A stretch of DNA of 52,174 nt from Methanobrevibacter sp. (GCF_017431965.1 NZ_JAFRKB010000021.1:1-52174), one strand, 5' to 3'. Numbered from the stretch's first letter, positions 17,423-28,356 are shown. The notes: generated by a model not told the origin, from the sequence alone. A program made the numbers and translations.

Positions 17423-20400
17423 ATGAAATTTAAAAAGATTATGAAAGTAAGTCTTATATTGCTAGCAATCTTAACGGTTGGTACTGTAAGTGCATCTAGT
17501 GATATGGATATGCTATCACAAGATGCGATGGATTCTAATCCTGTTTCCAACAGTACAACTTATATTGGTGATGTGAATGTTACTGAAACCAATGCCGATT
17601 TTAGATTGGCCCCTGGCCCAGTTAATCCTAAAGATGGTGAATTAGGTGTGGCCTTGATTCTTCAGGATGAGAATTCCAAAGGTAACGTAACTGTAAGTAA
17701 ACTAATCGATGATGATGGCTGGGAGGAAGTCAATTCAGTTGTTATAGATTATGATAATTATGAAAACATTAAAGATAACAGAGGCGATGGAGACGGTATT
17801 GGGTATTATCTCCCAGCAAATCTTTTAAACTTCGATGAAATTGATGACGGTCAAATTTTCCGTTTCACTTTTGAGGATGCTTATGGGTATTACATACAGA
17901 GTGACTTCAGATTGTCAAAGAGGGAAAATGGTAATATTATGTTTGAAACATTGGATGAATTCCCGTCTTTGGATGTTAATGAGCATATAGAATTAAATGA
18001 TCCTGATGACCCAAATCCTATAGTTGCCCTTCTTGATATTCCTTGCGATGATGGGGGAACTATTTGTTATCCTGGTACTTTGTATGTGCATGTGATGAGG
18101 GGGGAGGATATTTATGAAATAAATATTCCTGAGACTGTAACTTCTTACAGTATGCCATGGGAAGTTAGATTAGAAGATTTAAACTATTTTGAAGGAATTG
18201 ATGATGAAACATTTATTGAGTTTAGATTTTGGGTAAATGACGACATTGAAGAAGAGGGATCAGTAAGCGAAGAACGTTGTTTCTATAATCACGCTGATGA
18301 AGGATACATAGAATTGTTGCCATTAGGCGAAAATGACTTTGATGTTGAATTTTGGGGAGCTAATGTTGCCGACCACGGCATAGCTTTGGGAATTCCTGTA
18401 CATCAGGATTCTTATATTGTTGACAATGTCGCTGTTTTTGCTATTGAAGTTGATTTCTGGGGTGACATCATTAGAACTGAATGGAACAAAGATGATGTTT
18501 CTATCGATGAGGAGATGGATGTTTACTACTGGAATACAACAGATTTAGGAATCGATGATAGAATGTGGGACATTGGAGGTAATGTTAACTGTGAAGTCAC
18601 TGTTATCATAATGGATGAAGGTGATGAAACAGAGTATTATGCCCATGGTGAAGTCATTTTTACCAATAGTCCATATATCAGCTGCGGGGAACTTTCTCCT
18701 TTCACAGAATCAGAACCGGCAATCACTTTTTCATTCTTCCCGCCGGCTGATGATTTATTTACAATTTCCATTAGAAAAGATGGTGCTTTCTTTGCAGACA
18801 AAGCATTTAAAATATCTGAAATGGACCAGTATAAGGAAGATGAGGAGAACTATTTCTTGTATTTGGAGGATTTAGGAATTTCAGAACTTGGAGAATATGA
18901 GGTATCAGTTAAATTCACTAATTTGCCTAGAACAGACGAGGCAATATATACCAGCACATTTAATGTTGTTCCATTTGCAATTCGCACTTTCACAGATACT
19001 GAGCAAATCACAGACCCTGTATTCGCAATTGCTCTTCCTGAAAACAGTGTGGGAAATGTGATAATTAAGGTAAACGGAACACAGGTATTCGATGAAACTT
19101 TATCTGATATCGGTTACACTCCATTTTTCAGAGGAGATGGCTATTATATTAAGTTAAATGACTTAAATATAACTGAATCTGGCTATTATGATGTGGAAAT
19201 GACTGTCAATGCAATGGACATTACAAGAACTGCCAATAATGAGATTTATGTTAATGTAACTGGAAATACATTTGAATTTAAAGATGCTATCTACATGTTG
19301 GAAGGATTTATGGACACATATCTTGGCACTCCAATTTCCGATAGTGAAATAATTTTATATCTTAACGGTAAAAAAGCAGCTACAGGAAGAATTTATTTTG
19401 AAGGAGTGTCCTTTGAATATGAGGAAGGTTATGCAGATATTTACGGATGCTTATTGCCAGGCCAATATCAGGCAAGGCTTGAAGTTGGTGGTGTGGCTGT
19501 TGCTGAAGATACATTTGAAATATTGGACAATTCCGGAAATATAGATGCCTACATCGATGAAGTTAATGGTGAATATTATCTTAACTTCAAGGCGCCATGG
19601 CCTAAATGCGGTCACCTTTGGGGATATACTTTAAACGTTTATGTTGATGCATATCATCCTGATGATATGTTATATAATGATACACCGGTTATTTCCCTTT
19701 GTGATGATGAATTTGAAAATTTATTAGATGAAGAATGGCATGCTTTGTATATAGGTGAACTCGAACAGGGTAATCATTTCATATTTGTTGAGTATTTCAT
19801 AGAAAATGATGATATTTCTTTGGAAGATAAGGATTACTTTATAAGAATTTTTGATATTGTTAATAAGGTGCCTACTGATATTTCTGCTGTTTATGATGGT
19901 AGTGATGTTGTTGCTACTTTAACTAATGGTGCTACCGGTCAGGCAATTAAGAGCGCTAATGTAAGGTTTATCATTAATGATGTGAGATACACTGTTAAGA
20001 GTGATGCAAGCGGCAAGGCTAAATTTTCAACAGCAAGTTTGGATGCAGGAGCTTACACAGTCACTGTTTCTTATGAGGGCAACAGCAAGTATAGTCCTTC
20101 CAGTGCAAGTGTTGACATTGTCGTTAAGGCAGATTCTATACTTTCACTTGATTTCAATAACGGTGCTAGGGAACTTGTTGCTACTTTGACCAATGGCGCT
20201 ACCGGTCAGGCTATCAAGAATGCTAATGTAAGGTTTGAGGTTAATGGCGTGAAATCCACTGTTAAGAGTGATGCTAACGGTCAGGCAAAAGTTTCAGTTG
20301 CAGACTTGGCATTAGGCACCTATGAGGCCACAGTCTATTATCTCGGTAACAGCAAATATGATCCATCCAATATTACTGTTGATTTCACCATAACTAAAAT

Positions 20401-20932
20401 CATGACTAGTATTTCTATATATTATGATGAGTCAACTCAGGAATTGGTTGCTACATTAATCAACAGTGAAACCGGCCAGGCCATCAAAGGTGCTACAATT
20501 GTATTCAATTATAATGGTGTGAAAACTTCTGCAAAATCCGATAAGTTAGGTCAGGCAAGGTTATATATTGGTGAGCCTAGCGCTAATAATGCTAGCCTTT
20601 CATATGGTGGAAACAACAAATACTTCAAATCATATGCATCAATAAAGATTGTAGCTGATAAAATACCAACCGTTATTTCCAATTTCTATTGTAAAGAAAC
20701 ACAGGAAGTAGTGGCTACTTTAATCAACAGGGAAACCGGTCAGGCCATCAAAGGAGCAACTGTAGTGTTCAACTTCAATGGCGTGAAAACAGCTTTAAAA
20801 ACTGATAAACTCGGCCAGGTTAAACTGTCAGTTGCAGATTTGATTCCAGATGAATACTATATAAGCAGCTCATACGGCGGAAACAGCAAATATGCCGGAT
20901 CAGTTGCAAGAATAAGCTTCGTTAAAATATAA
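17423..20932 (+). CDS. Giant secreted adhesin-like protein with four Ig-like repeats
   Basis: 1169 residues. A signal peptide (MKFKKIMKVSLILLAILTVG...VSAS) is followed by about 790 residues of acidic beta-rich sequence of unrecognised folds (low-identity repeats with NxxE/FRF patterns). Four C-terminal Ig-like units of 85-90 residues begin near nt 19870, 20131, 20398 and 20656. Each has the pattern ELVATLxNxxTGQAIKxAxVxFxxNGVK...KTDxxGQAKxSVADL...SYGGNSKY. It should be exported and held at the pseudomurein wall. Adhesion to host or partner bacteria is the usual inference for these methanobacterial proteins. It lies upstream of two relatives, separated only by the chelatase operon. Confidence 0.85.
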   Translation: MKFKKIMKVSLILLAILTVGTVSASSDMDMLSQDAMDSNPVSNSTTYIGDVNVTETNADFRLAPGPVNPKDGELGVALILQDENSKGNVTVSKLIDDDGWEEVNSVVIDYDNYENIKDNRGDGDGIGYYLPANLLNFDEIDDGQIFRFTFEDAYGYYIQSDFRLSKRENGNIMFETLDEFPSLDVNEHIELNDPDDPNPIVALLDIPCDDGGTICYPGTLYVHVMRGEDIYEINIPETVTSYSMPWEVRLEDLNYFEGIDDETFIEFRFWVNDDIEEEGSVSEERCFYNHADEGYIELLPLGENDFDVEFWGANVADHGIALGIPVHQDSYIVDNVAVFAIEVDFWGDIIRTEWNKDDVSIDEEMDVYYWNTTDLGIDDRMWDIGGNVNCEVTVIIMDEGDETEYYAHGEVIFTNSPYISCGELSPFTESEPAITFSFFPPADDLFTISIRKDGAFFADKAFKISEMDQYKEDEENYFLYLEDLGISELGEYEVSVKFTNLPRTDEAIYTSTFNVVPFAIRTFTDTEQITDPVFAIALPENSVGNVIIKVNGTQVFDETLSDIGYTPFFRGDGYYIKLNDLNITESGYYDVEMTVNAMDITRTANNEIYVNVTGNTFEFKDAIYMLEGFMDTYLGTPISDSEIILYLNGKKAATGRIYFEGVSFEYEEGYADIYGCLLPGQYQARLEVGGVAVAEDTFEILDNSGNIDAYIDEVNGEYYLNFKAPWPKCGHLWGYTLNVYVDAYHPDDMLYNDTPVISLCDDEFENLLDEEWHALYIGELEQGNHFIFVEYFIENDDISLEDKDYFIRIFDIVNKVPTDISAVYDGSDVVATLTNGATGQAIKSANVRFIINDVRYTVKSDASGKAKFSTASLDAGAYTVTVSYEGNSKYSPSSASVDIVVKADSILSLDFNNGARELVATLTNGATGQAIKNANVRFEVNGVKSTVKSDANGQAKVSVADLALGTYEATVYYLGNSKYDPSNITVDFTITKIMTSISIYYDESTQELVATLINSETGQAIKGATIVFNYNGVKTSAKSDKLGQARLYIGEPSANNASLSYGGNNKYFKSYASIKIVADKIPTVISNFYCKETQEVVATLINRETGQAIKGATVVFNFNGVKTALKTDKLGQVKLSVADLIPDEYYISSSYGGNSKYAGSVARISFVKI

Positions 20933-20970
20933 AGGAGAATTCCACTCTCTCCTTTAACTTTTTTTATTTT
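20931..20970 (+). terminator. Hairpin plus T-run terminator
   Basis: AAAGGAGA (20931-20938) pairs with TCTCCTTT (20948-20955), overlapping the stop codon, and a long T-run follows from 20958. It has the same stem as the terminators of the other two large adhesins. Confidence 0.85.
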
Positions 20971-20977
20971 TTCAATT

Positions 20978-20993
20978 AATTTCAATTGAAATT
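20978..20993. promoter_or_regulatory. 16-bp perfect palindrome upstream of the beta-helix adhesin
   Basis: AATTTCAATTGAAATT is self-complementary over all 16 bases. It lies between the terminator of the previous gene and the TATA-like AATTTATATG near 21040, an expected place for a regulator dyad. AT-rich palindromes can also arise by chance. Confidence 0.4.
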
Positions 20994-21106
20994 TCTAATC
21001 TAAACATTGTTTTTTATCGAACTGTAATTAAATGAAATAATTTATATGTAAACTTTCCATAGATATATAGTAGTTAATAGAATTTTTTTCAATGGAGGAA
21101 AATGTT

Positions 21107-23179
21107 TTGCTAAACAAAAAAAGGATTTTGATTCTAACACTGATTCTTGCATTTTTGTTAACGATTTCAGGCGTTAGTGCAGTAGATGATGTTACAGATG
21201 ATTCAGTTCGTCTTGAAAATCAAAATGATGACATAATCAGTGAGGCTAATGGTAATGTTTTAAAAGTAGCTCCAAAAACCTTCACTGATTTAAATAAAGC
21301 CATTAATGGAAACACTAATAAGGATATTTATCTGGAATATAATTATACATTTGATTCAAGTACCGATTCCAATTTTAAAGAGGGAATTACTATTAATCGG
21401 GCAGTAACTATTCATGGTAACGGTTACACAATTGATGGGAACAGCAATGCTGGTATTTTTAGAATATTAAATAGTGATGTGATATTGCAGGATATTATTT
21501 TTGCAAACGGCAAAAGAACCTATGATGGCGGTGCAATCTATGGATATTCTACCAGCATAAATTGTACTTTTGTGGATAACTCAGCACGTGATGGTGGCGC
21601 AATATACTTAGGTGATGCTGTCAACTGTACTTTCACAGGTAATTCGGCACGTGATGGGGGTGCTATCTATGAGGGGACTGCTGTCAACTGTATTTTTATT
21701 GATAACTATGCACACGAGGAAGGAGGTGCTATTTTATCATATACTGGCTCTTTTGTGAATTGTACTTTCGTTAATAACTCTGCCGAAATTGGTGGTGCTA
21801 TATTGTCCTATGAGGGGTCTGTTGTGAATTGTACTTTTACAGGTAATTATGCAGAATATGGTGGTGGCGCTATTTATGGTGGCGCTAATGCTAGCAATTG
21901 TATTTTCACAGGTAACTCTGCAGTATATGGCGGTGCCTTGCATGAGGGCAATGCCTGCAAATGTACTTTCATAGGCAATTATGCGGAAAATTATGGCGGT
22001 GCTATTTATGGAGGTTCTGCTAAAGCTTGCATTTTCAATGAAAACACTGCAGGTATAGATGGGGACAATACTTACAGAACTAATATGTCCAAACCTGTTT
22101 TGAGCGTTTCTGATTTCGCATCATCATATAAATCAGGCGAGAAATTGACTGTTAATCTGACTGTTGATGAGATTCCAATATCAAACGCTACTGTTACAAT
22201 TAGGGTTTACAAAAATAACGCTTTAGTTGGTACTTATTATTGCTTAAGTGGTGACGGATGGATTGTAAATCTGGATGTTGGAGATTATATTGCTGATTTT
22301 AGTGTTGAAAATCAGGAATGGGATGTTGATTCGGTTAATGCTACATTAAAAATCAATAAGGCAGACACTTATATTAATGCATCAGATGTTTCCATTGTTT
22401 ATACTGGAGATGGTGAACTTGTCGCCTGTTTGATTAATGATGCTGCAGGCATCGGCATCGGAGGTGCCAATTTAAGATTTGCCATTAATGACGAAAAATA
22501 CACAGTTAAAACCAATTCGGATGGTCAGGCAAAGCTTGATATTTCCACTTTAACTCCGGGCACTTACACTGCATCCGTTTCATATAATGGAAATTCTAAA
22601 TATGGCCCTGCTAGCACAACCGTTAATATTGTTGTAAATAAGATTGAAACTAGCATTTCACTATACTATGACAATGCAGCCGGGGAATTGGTTGTCAATT
22701 TGATTAATGCTGAAACAGGAAACGGCATTACAGGAGCTAATGTAGTATTCACCATAAACGGTGTAAAAACAACAGTAAAAACCAAACAAGGCCAGGCAAA
22801 ACTTTCAATCGGTGATGCAGATTCAAACAATTTCAATGCAGCTATATCCTATGGGGGAAACAGCAAATACCTCAAATCAACTGCATCAATAAAAATCGTT
22901 GAGGGCAAGATGCCGACTGTCATTTCCAATGCATATGACAGGCAAACCCAGGAAGTGGTGGCTACAGTAACCAACAACCAAACAGGCCAGGCCATTAAAG
23001 GCGCAAATGTAGTGTTCACAGTAAACGGCGTAAAAACAGCTATAAAAACCGATAAGTTTGGCCAGGCTAAAATTTCAGTTGCAGATTTGGATCTTGGCAC
23101 ATGGTCAATCAGCAGCTCCTATGGCGGAAACAGCAAATATGCAGGATCAACTGCATCTATAATGTTTGTCAAACCATAA
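21107..23179 (+). CDS. Secreted adhesin-like protein: beta-helix plus three Ig-like repeats (TTG start)
   Basis: 690 residues from TTG 21107. GGAGG at 21095-21099 lies inside the codons that would follow the upstream ATG at 21092 and sits at SD distance from the TTG, so the TTG is preferred. A signal peptide (LNKKRILILTLILAFLLTIS..VSA) is followed by a right-handed parallel beta-helix (about 21400-22060) with coils marked GGAIY, NCTFxxN and NSAxxGGA, as in polymorphic outer-membrane-protein-like repeats. A linker sandwich comes next. Three Ig-like units (from about 22363, 22645 and 22909) end in GGNSKYAGSTASIMFVKP. It is a probable cell-surface adhesin and the parent type of the remnant at 5721-6446. 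Confidence 0.88.
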   Translation: MLNKKRILILTLILAFLLTISGVSAVDDVTDDSVRLENQNDDIISEANGNVLKVAPKTFTDLNKAINGNTNKDIYLEYNYTFDSSTDSNFKEGITINRAVTIHGNGYTIDGNSNAGIFRILNSDVILQDIIFANGKRTYDGGAIYGYSTSINCTFVDNSARDGGAIYLGDAVNCTFTGNSARDGGAIYEGTAVNCIFIDNYAHEEGGAILSYTGSFVNCTFVNNSAEIGGAILSYEGSVVNCTFTGNYAEYGGGAIYGGANASNCIFTGNSAVYGGALHEGNACKCTFIGNYAENYGGAIYGGSAKACIFNENTAGIDGDNTYRTNMSKPVLSVSDFASSYKSGEKLTVNLTVDEIPISNATVTIRVYKNNALVGTYYCLSGDGWIVNLDVGDYIADFSVENQEWDVDSVNATLKINKADTYINASDVSIVYTGDGELVACLINDAAGIGIGGANLRFAINDEKYTVKTNSDGQAKLDISTLTPGTYTASVSYNGNSKYGPASTTVNIVVNKIETSISLYYDNAAGELVVNLINAETGNGITGANVVFTINGVKTTVKTKQGQAKLSIGDADSNNFNAAISYGGNSKYLKSTASIKIVEGKMPTVISNAYDRQTQEVVATVTNNQTGQAIKGANVVFTVNGVKTAIKTDKFGQAKISVADLDLGTWSISSSYGGNSKYAGSTASIMFVKP

Positions 23180-23214
23180 AGGAGATTTTATTTCTCCTTT
23201 AAACTTTTTTTTTT
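23178..23214 (+). terminator. Hairpin plus T-run terminator, identical to the one at 34565
   Basis: AAAGGAGA (23178-23185) pairs with TCTCCTTT (23193-23200) around TTTTATT, followed by ten Ts. Loop and stem are identical to the terminator of the DUF3344 adhesin. Confidence 0.88.
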
Positions 23215-23250
23215 AATTTAATAATCCTTTCTTAACATTTCCAAATAATC

Positions 23251-23294
23251 AGTAATACTTTTCATTGAATTTTTCACGAATTAGTAATACTTTT
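23251..23294 (+). repeat. Direct repeat AGTAATACTTTT before the chelatase operon
   Basis: AGTAATACTTTT occurs at 23251-23262 and again at 23283-23294. The 32-bp pitch is three helical turns, so both copies face the same side of the DNA. They lie 66-109 bp upstream of the chelatase start, a plausible position for an operator. A 14-base inverted copy of the second repeat lies at 30237-30250. Confidence 0.45.
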
Positions 23295-23359
23295 AATATA
23301 AAAGTTTATTATTAACCTTTCAATAAATAATATATATTAAAAAATATAGGGGGATGTTT

Positions 23360-26300
23360 GTGAGAAATTATAAAAAGTTGTTTTTAATTTTCGTTTTATT
23401 ATTCTTTTTATTATTGGTTCCAATCAGTTTCGCTTCATCGACTAATGATTCAAATAATACCGAAAATATCCACGAAAATTTGACTATGGCTAATTTGGAC
23501 AGTAATAAAACCTTATTTATAATTTCAGACAGTCCCGGAACTAATATTTTGGACTCTGCAAGTGATGAAATATATAATGTTGAAAACTTATCAGGTTTCA
23601 ATATTGTTTTAAGAAGTGGAGAACAAGTTAAAGATATGGATGAGGAAGAATTATATTCTTTATTTTCATCTTCCGATGCATTTATTGGTGAATGGATAAG
23701 TACGGATGTGGATTCCGTTTTAACAAATCTTTTAGGAAAATATCCTGAACTATCCAACAAGGAATTGTTTTTAATATTGGAACTTCCATCAGGAAATCTA
23801 AATTCAGGTTCCAGTTCTCTTAATCTGATTAGAAACAATACTTTAAATTATAACAAAATATTTTTATCTTACACCAATAATGAGATAATAGACTATTTTA
23901 AAAATACAAAGAGGGGAAACTCTTATACGGACATCAGCAATTACATCAGCAATGATGGGGCTAAGTTCAACAACATATTTAATCAGTTAGTCCTTTACAA
24001 GGATATCAATGATAAGGACAACCTTAAAAACCAAATTCTATTCACTTTAAATTATTTGGGTTATGATTTCTCCTATAATCTTCCGAATTTTACAGGCACT
24101 AAAAACTATGGTATTTATCGTGATAGGTGGTATTCCTTAGATGAGTATGTCGCTACTTATTTTGATTCATCCAGAACACGCACTATTGGAATTTTGGAAA
24201 GTACCATGTATATTCTTTCTCAACAGTTGCACCCAGTCAATTCCATAATCAGTTCATTGGAATCAAAAGGATATAATGTCATTCCGGTTTATGCAGCAGG
24301 AGGATCTGCTGAACAGTTAAGGGTTATGGTTGAATCTTGGACTAGTGCCGGTGAGGATATATCTGGATTTTTATTAAATTCTTCTAATTATGATGTTTAT
24401 ATTGACGGAATTATTTCCATGGTTGCTTATGGTGTGGGTGGTGAAAACTTCTCAAAGGCTGTTGATTTTTTTGAAGAACTTGGAGTTCCAGTTTTCAGGG
24501 CAGTTCACTCAGATTATGTTTCAAATGAAATGTGGGAGTTGGGCTCAACAGGCCTTACAACAGAAAAAAGTGATAAATGGTGGCACATTACAATAGCTGA
24601 AACTCAAGGAATCATTGATGCAACATATGTCGGGGGCCAATCCAGCTATATTTCTAATTTAACCGGAGCCAGAATTGTAACATACATCCCTTATGAGAGG
24701 AATATTGACTTATTAATGGATAGAATTGATTCTTGGGTGGACTTAAAATATACCTTCAATGAAGATAAATTAATCTCAATAATTTATTATAACTATCCTC
24801 CAGGCAAACAAAATATTGGATCCAGTTACCTGGATACCATTAAAAGTATCTATAACATTCTTTATACTTTAAGGGATTCCGGTTATTATGTGGGCGATTT
24901 ACCTTTAAATGTAAGTGAACTTGAAGATTTAATGCTAAAATGCGGTATTAATGTGGCTACTTGGGCTCCAGGAGAGCTTGAAAAATTAGCTAACCAATCA
25001 GGTGTTACTCTTTTATCAGTTGATGAATATACCTCCTGGTTTAATTCATTAGATGAAATTGTTAAAATACAAGTTCGTGAAGGGCCGGTTGCATATATTG
25101 GGGAGCTTTCAAAAAGAGCGGTTGAACTTGATTATACTGTAACAATTGGTGATACGATTGATGATTGGTATAATCAGATAGCTGCATTGCTTCCTGAGGA
25201 AAAATCAGAGGAATCAAAAGGAGTCTTAACCAATATAGTATCCGCATTAAAAAATTTTACACAAACTAAGAACTTTGATTACTATAATTTATTTTTGCAA
25301 TATTTTGATGAATTTAAGAAATTGAATATTTCCGGCCTTAATGGTTGGGGAGATAGTCCTGGCGATGTAATGGTTGTAAATCGTAATGGTTCATATTATT
25401 TTGTCATTCCTGGTTTGACTTTTGGAAATATATTTATAGCTCCGGAACCTCAAAGAGGTTGGGAATCTGACATTGAAAACCTCTATCACTGTACAGCTGT
25501 TGCACCTACTCATCAGTACTTAGCAGCTTATTATTATATGCAAACTTACTATCCTAATGCAATGATGTTCGTAGGAAGGCATGCTACTCACGAATGGTTG
25601 CCGGGAAAAGAAATTTTATTGTCTGCAACTGATTATGGGTCTGTTGTTGTTGGAGATGTTCCTCAAGTGTATTTCTATATTGTTGATGGTTTAGGAGAAG
25701 CTATTCAAGCAAAAAGAAGAGGTTTTGCTGTAATGATTTCGCATTTGACTTCTCCAATGTCATACACTCCGTTATATGCTAATTTAAGTGTTGCAGCTAG
25801 TTTAATCGAGGATTATAAAAACAATCCTAATGATGAAACTGTTAATCAGTTACGTGATTTGATTATGGAAAATGACTATTCCATGAATATGGGTCTTACA
25901 AAAGATGAAGTCAATAACTTATCAAGCAATTTGCTTATAGACAGAGTTAATAATTTCTTGATTGAAATGCAATCTACATTGTATCCTTTAGGACTTCATG
26001 CATTAGGTGAATTCTGGAATGAAAACGATTTGGCAAGTACGGTTTCTGCAATGTTATCGTATGATTATGTCTTGGAGAATAACGGGGGAGTTATAAATTT
26101 ATTCACGGAACTTTCAGATTATTACTTTTCAAAGTCTTATAATGATTTATCCGCATTTGAGAGGGAATTCATTTTAAATAAATCTTATGATATTACAAAA
26201 GCGTTGATTTATTGGGATGTGGATACGGTAAATAATGTTTTAATTGCGCAAAATGATAAATTTAATAATCCAACATTCCTGGCTTGTCTTAATTTGGCTA

Positions 26301-28348
26301 AAAATTACATTGACTTAATAAATTTCAGTGTTTCAAATGAATTAAATGCAATGTTGGACGGTTTGAATGGTAGATATATTCCAATTGGTGAAGGTGGGGA
26401 AGTTGTTGTCAAACCATCTGTTCTTCCAACAGGAACCAATATGTTTCAGGATCAATCATCAGAGCTTCCAACAAAAGAGGCATGGGAATATGCGAAAAAC
26501 CTGGCTTTATTGACACTTTCCGATTTGAATGATACTACAGAGAAAATTATAATGGGAATTTGGTGTGTCGAGACTGCAAGGGATGATGGTGCATTAGTTT
26601 CAACAGTTCTCTATCTTTTAGGAATGAAACCGGTTTGGACAGATTCATCAAGTGCCGGATATGATGATGAAGGAAATCCTACTGGTAAGAAAGTTGGAGC
26701 AATGCCGGAAGTAATTAAATTGAATGATTTAACCCGTCCGGACGGATGGTCAAATAAAAGAATAGATGTAACCGTAATTACTAGTGGTTTATTTAGGGAT
26801 TTATACTCTTCACAAGCTGTACTCCTAGACAATGCGTTTAGGGTAACCTTGGCAAGGTCATACTTAACATTAATTAGAAATAATACATTGATGAAGTCTG
26901 AACATGGCGATGAATTAAAAGAAGCCCTTCAAGGAGTTATGGGGAGCATAAACTATTATGGTGTTTCAAATGAGCCATTAAACTCAAACTATGTTGCGCA
27001 GCATTGGATTGAAGATACTTTATACTATTTAAGCGTAGGATATAATGCAACTTATGCTGGAGAATGTGCAATAACAAGAATTTTCGCACCGCCAAATGGA
27101 GATTATGGTGCTGGAATATCCAAATTGGTATCCATGTCATGGACTTGGAATGAAACAAGTGAACTTGCGGATTTCTACCTTGGAAGAATGGGAAATATGT
27201 ATTCTAAAAACTATTGGGGAGATACAAATCCATTAGTTTTCTTAAGAGCGCTATCAAACTCCGACACAATCGTAGCTAGTCGTAACACTAATCAGTATGG
27301 AGTACTTGACAACGATGACTTCTTTGATTATTGGGGTGGTTTGTCAATGACTGTAGAGGAAATTTCAGGAAACGCTCCGAAATTCAATGTATTGATGTAT
27401 GCTAATAAAAATACTGCATATATATCCTCTTTGGAAGAAGTAATGTATAAAGAGATTGCTGCAAGATATGATAACCCAGATTGGATTAGTGGAATGATGA
27501 ACGAAGGTTACAGTGGTGCTCGTTACATGTCAAATAAATTTGTAAGTAATTTACATGGCTGGCAAATTACAAGGCCTTCTGCTGTTACAGATGATTTATG
27601 GAATAGGGTTTATAATACTTATTACAATGATAAATATGGTTTGGGAGTTAAAGATTGGTTAATGACTGGAAATAATGCATATTCACTTATATCTATGAGC
27701 GGTACAATGCTTACAACAATTCATGATGGATATTGGAAGGCAAGTGATGCCACAGTCAGGGATATTGCAAATACTTGGGCACAGGCAACTATTCAAAATG
27801 GTGTTGCATGTTGTGATTGTAGTTGCGGTAATCTTGCAATGATGCAATGGGCTGTGCAATATGTAAATCCAGATATTTTAGCCCAATTGCTTCCTAAATT
27901 ATATGATGCAACAAAAAACCCAGTATTTTTAAATAATACTCAATCAACAGTTGTCCCAGAATCCCAATCTAGCGATAACCAAAATGAGGCTTCAACTCAA
28001 AATCCTGTTGAGGGATCTACATCCTCTTCAACAATAAAATCAAATTCAACTTCAACAAGCGATGATGTTGTTCAAAATGGTGACAATCAAGGAGACGCAT
28101 TTTCAAATGTTGGTGAAGGAAATGAAGTGGCACAGGCGGGCAGTTCATCATCTCAAGGTGCGGATGTTAAAAAATCAATTGAAATCAATCCAATCACTTC
28201 CCAATCTGCAAGTGAAGTTGGTTTATCAATTATAGCTGTTTTAGCTATTTTATGCTTGATTATGGTTGTGGCAGTAGGGTACTTTAGAGATAATAATGAT
28301 ATTGATAAAAATCAAGATTTAGATAAGCTTTTTAAAGAAAAACTATAG
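23360..28348 (+). CDS. CobN-like (HmuS-type) membrane-anchored chelatase, GTG start
   Basis: 1662 residues. AGGGGG at 23348-23353 directly touches the ATG at 23354 but sits correctly for GTG 23360, so GTG is preferred. Layout: signal peptide or N-terminal anchor (residues 4-25), a large CobN/magnesium-chelatase H-type body, a Ser/Asn/Gln-rich linker (about 1530-1605) and a C-terminal membrane helix (about 1619-1640) with a short charged cytoplasmic tail. The family core is clear: the RHATHEWLPGK strip with H741, H744 and E745, then VVGDVPQVYFYIVDGLGEAIQAKRRG and ISHLTSPM. The body must therefore be outside the membrane, unlike cobaltochelatase CobN, which is cytoplasmic and needs CobST. The following three genes match hmuT, hmuU and hmuV. 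It is likely a metal chelatase or dechelatase acting on an external tetrapyrrole; the substrate is unknown. Confidence 0.85.
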   Translation: MRNYKKLFLIFVLLFFLLLVPISFASSTNDSNNTENIHENLTMANLDSNKTLFIISDSPGTNILDSASDEIYNVENLSGFNIVLRSGEQVKDMDEEELYSLFSSSDAFIGEWISTDVDSVLTNLLGKYPELSNKELFLILELPSGNLNSGSSSLNLIRNNTLNYNKIFLSYTNNEIIDYFKNTKRGNSYTDISNYISNDGAKFNNIFNQLVLYKDINDKDNLKNQILFTLNYLGYDFSYNLPNFTGTKNYGIYRDRWYSLDEYVATYFDSSRTRTIGILESTMYILSQQLHPVNSIISSLESKGYNVIPVYAAGGSAEQLRVMVESWTSAGEDISGFLLNSSNYDVYIDGIISMVAYGVGGENFSKAVDFFEELGVPVFRAVHSDYVSNEMWELGSTGLTTEKSDKWWHITIAETQGIIDATYVGGQSSYISNLTGARIVTYIPYERNIDLLMDRIDSWVDLKYTFNEDKLISIIYYNYPPGKQNIGSSYLDTIKSIYNILYTLRDSGYYVGDLPLNVSELEDLMLKCGINVATWAPGELEKLANQSGVTLLSVDEYTSWFNSLDEIVKIQVREGPVAYIGELSKRAVELDYTVTIGDTIDDWYNQIAALLPEEKSEESKGVLTNIVSALKNFTQTKNFDYYNLFLQYFDEFKKLNISGLNGWGDSPGDVMVVNRNGSYYFVIPGLTFGNIFIAPEPQRGWESDIENLYHCTAVAPTHQYLAAYYYMQTYYPNAMMFVGRHATHEWLPGKEILLSATDYGSVVVGDVPQVYFYIVDGLGEAIQAKRRGFAVMISHLTSPMSYTPLYANLSVAASLIEDYKNNPNDETVNQLRDLIMENDYSMNMGLTKDEVNNLSSNLLIDRVNNFLIEMQSTLYPLGLHALGEFWNENDLASTVSAMLSYDYVLENNGGVINLFTELSDYYFSKSYNDLSAFEREFILNKSYDITKALIYWDVDTVNNVLIAQNDKFNNPTFLACLNLAKNYIDLINFSVSNELNAMLDGLNGRYIPIGEGGEVVVKPSVLPTGTNMFQDQSSELPTKEAWEYAKNLALLTLSDLNDTTEKIIMGIWCVETARDDGALVSTVLYLLGMKPVWTDSSSAGYDDEGNPTGKKVGAMPEVIKLNDLTRPDGWSNKRIDVTVITSGLFRDLYSSQAVLLDNAFRVTLARSYLTLIRNNTLMKSEHGDELKEALQGVMGSINYYGVSNEPLNSNYVAQHWIEDTLYYLSVGYNATYAGECAITRIFAPPNGDYGAGISKLVSMSWTWNETSELADFYLGRMGNMYSKNYWGDTNPLVFLRALSNSDTIVASRNTNQYGVLDNDDFFDYWGGLSMTVEEISGNAPKFNVLMYANKNTAYISSLEEVMYKEIAARYDNPDWISGMMNEGYSGARYMSNKFVSNLHGWQITRPSAVTDDLWNRVYNTYYNDKYGLGVKDWLMTGNNAYSLISMSGTMLTTIHDGYWKASDATVRDIANTWAQATIQNGVACCDCSCGNLAMMQWAVQYVNPDILAQLLPKLYDATKNPVFLNNTQSTVVPESQSSDNQNEASTQNPVEGSTSSSTIKSNSTSTSDDVVQNGDNQGDAFSNVGEGNEVAQAGSSSSQGADVKKSIEINPITSQSASEVGLSIIAVLAILCLIMVVAVGYFRDNNDIDKNQDLDKLFKEKL

Positions 28349-28356
28349 GTGTTTAA

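Noticed and set aside
23354..23359. ATG at 23354 as chelatase start, and ATG at 21092 as adhesin start
   Set aside because: In the first case the Shine-Dalgarno sequence touches the ATG with no spacer; in the second it lies after the ATG. Both fit the GTG/TTG six to eight bases downstream.
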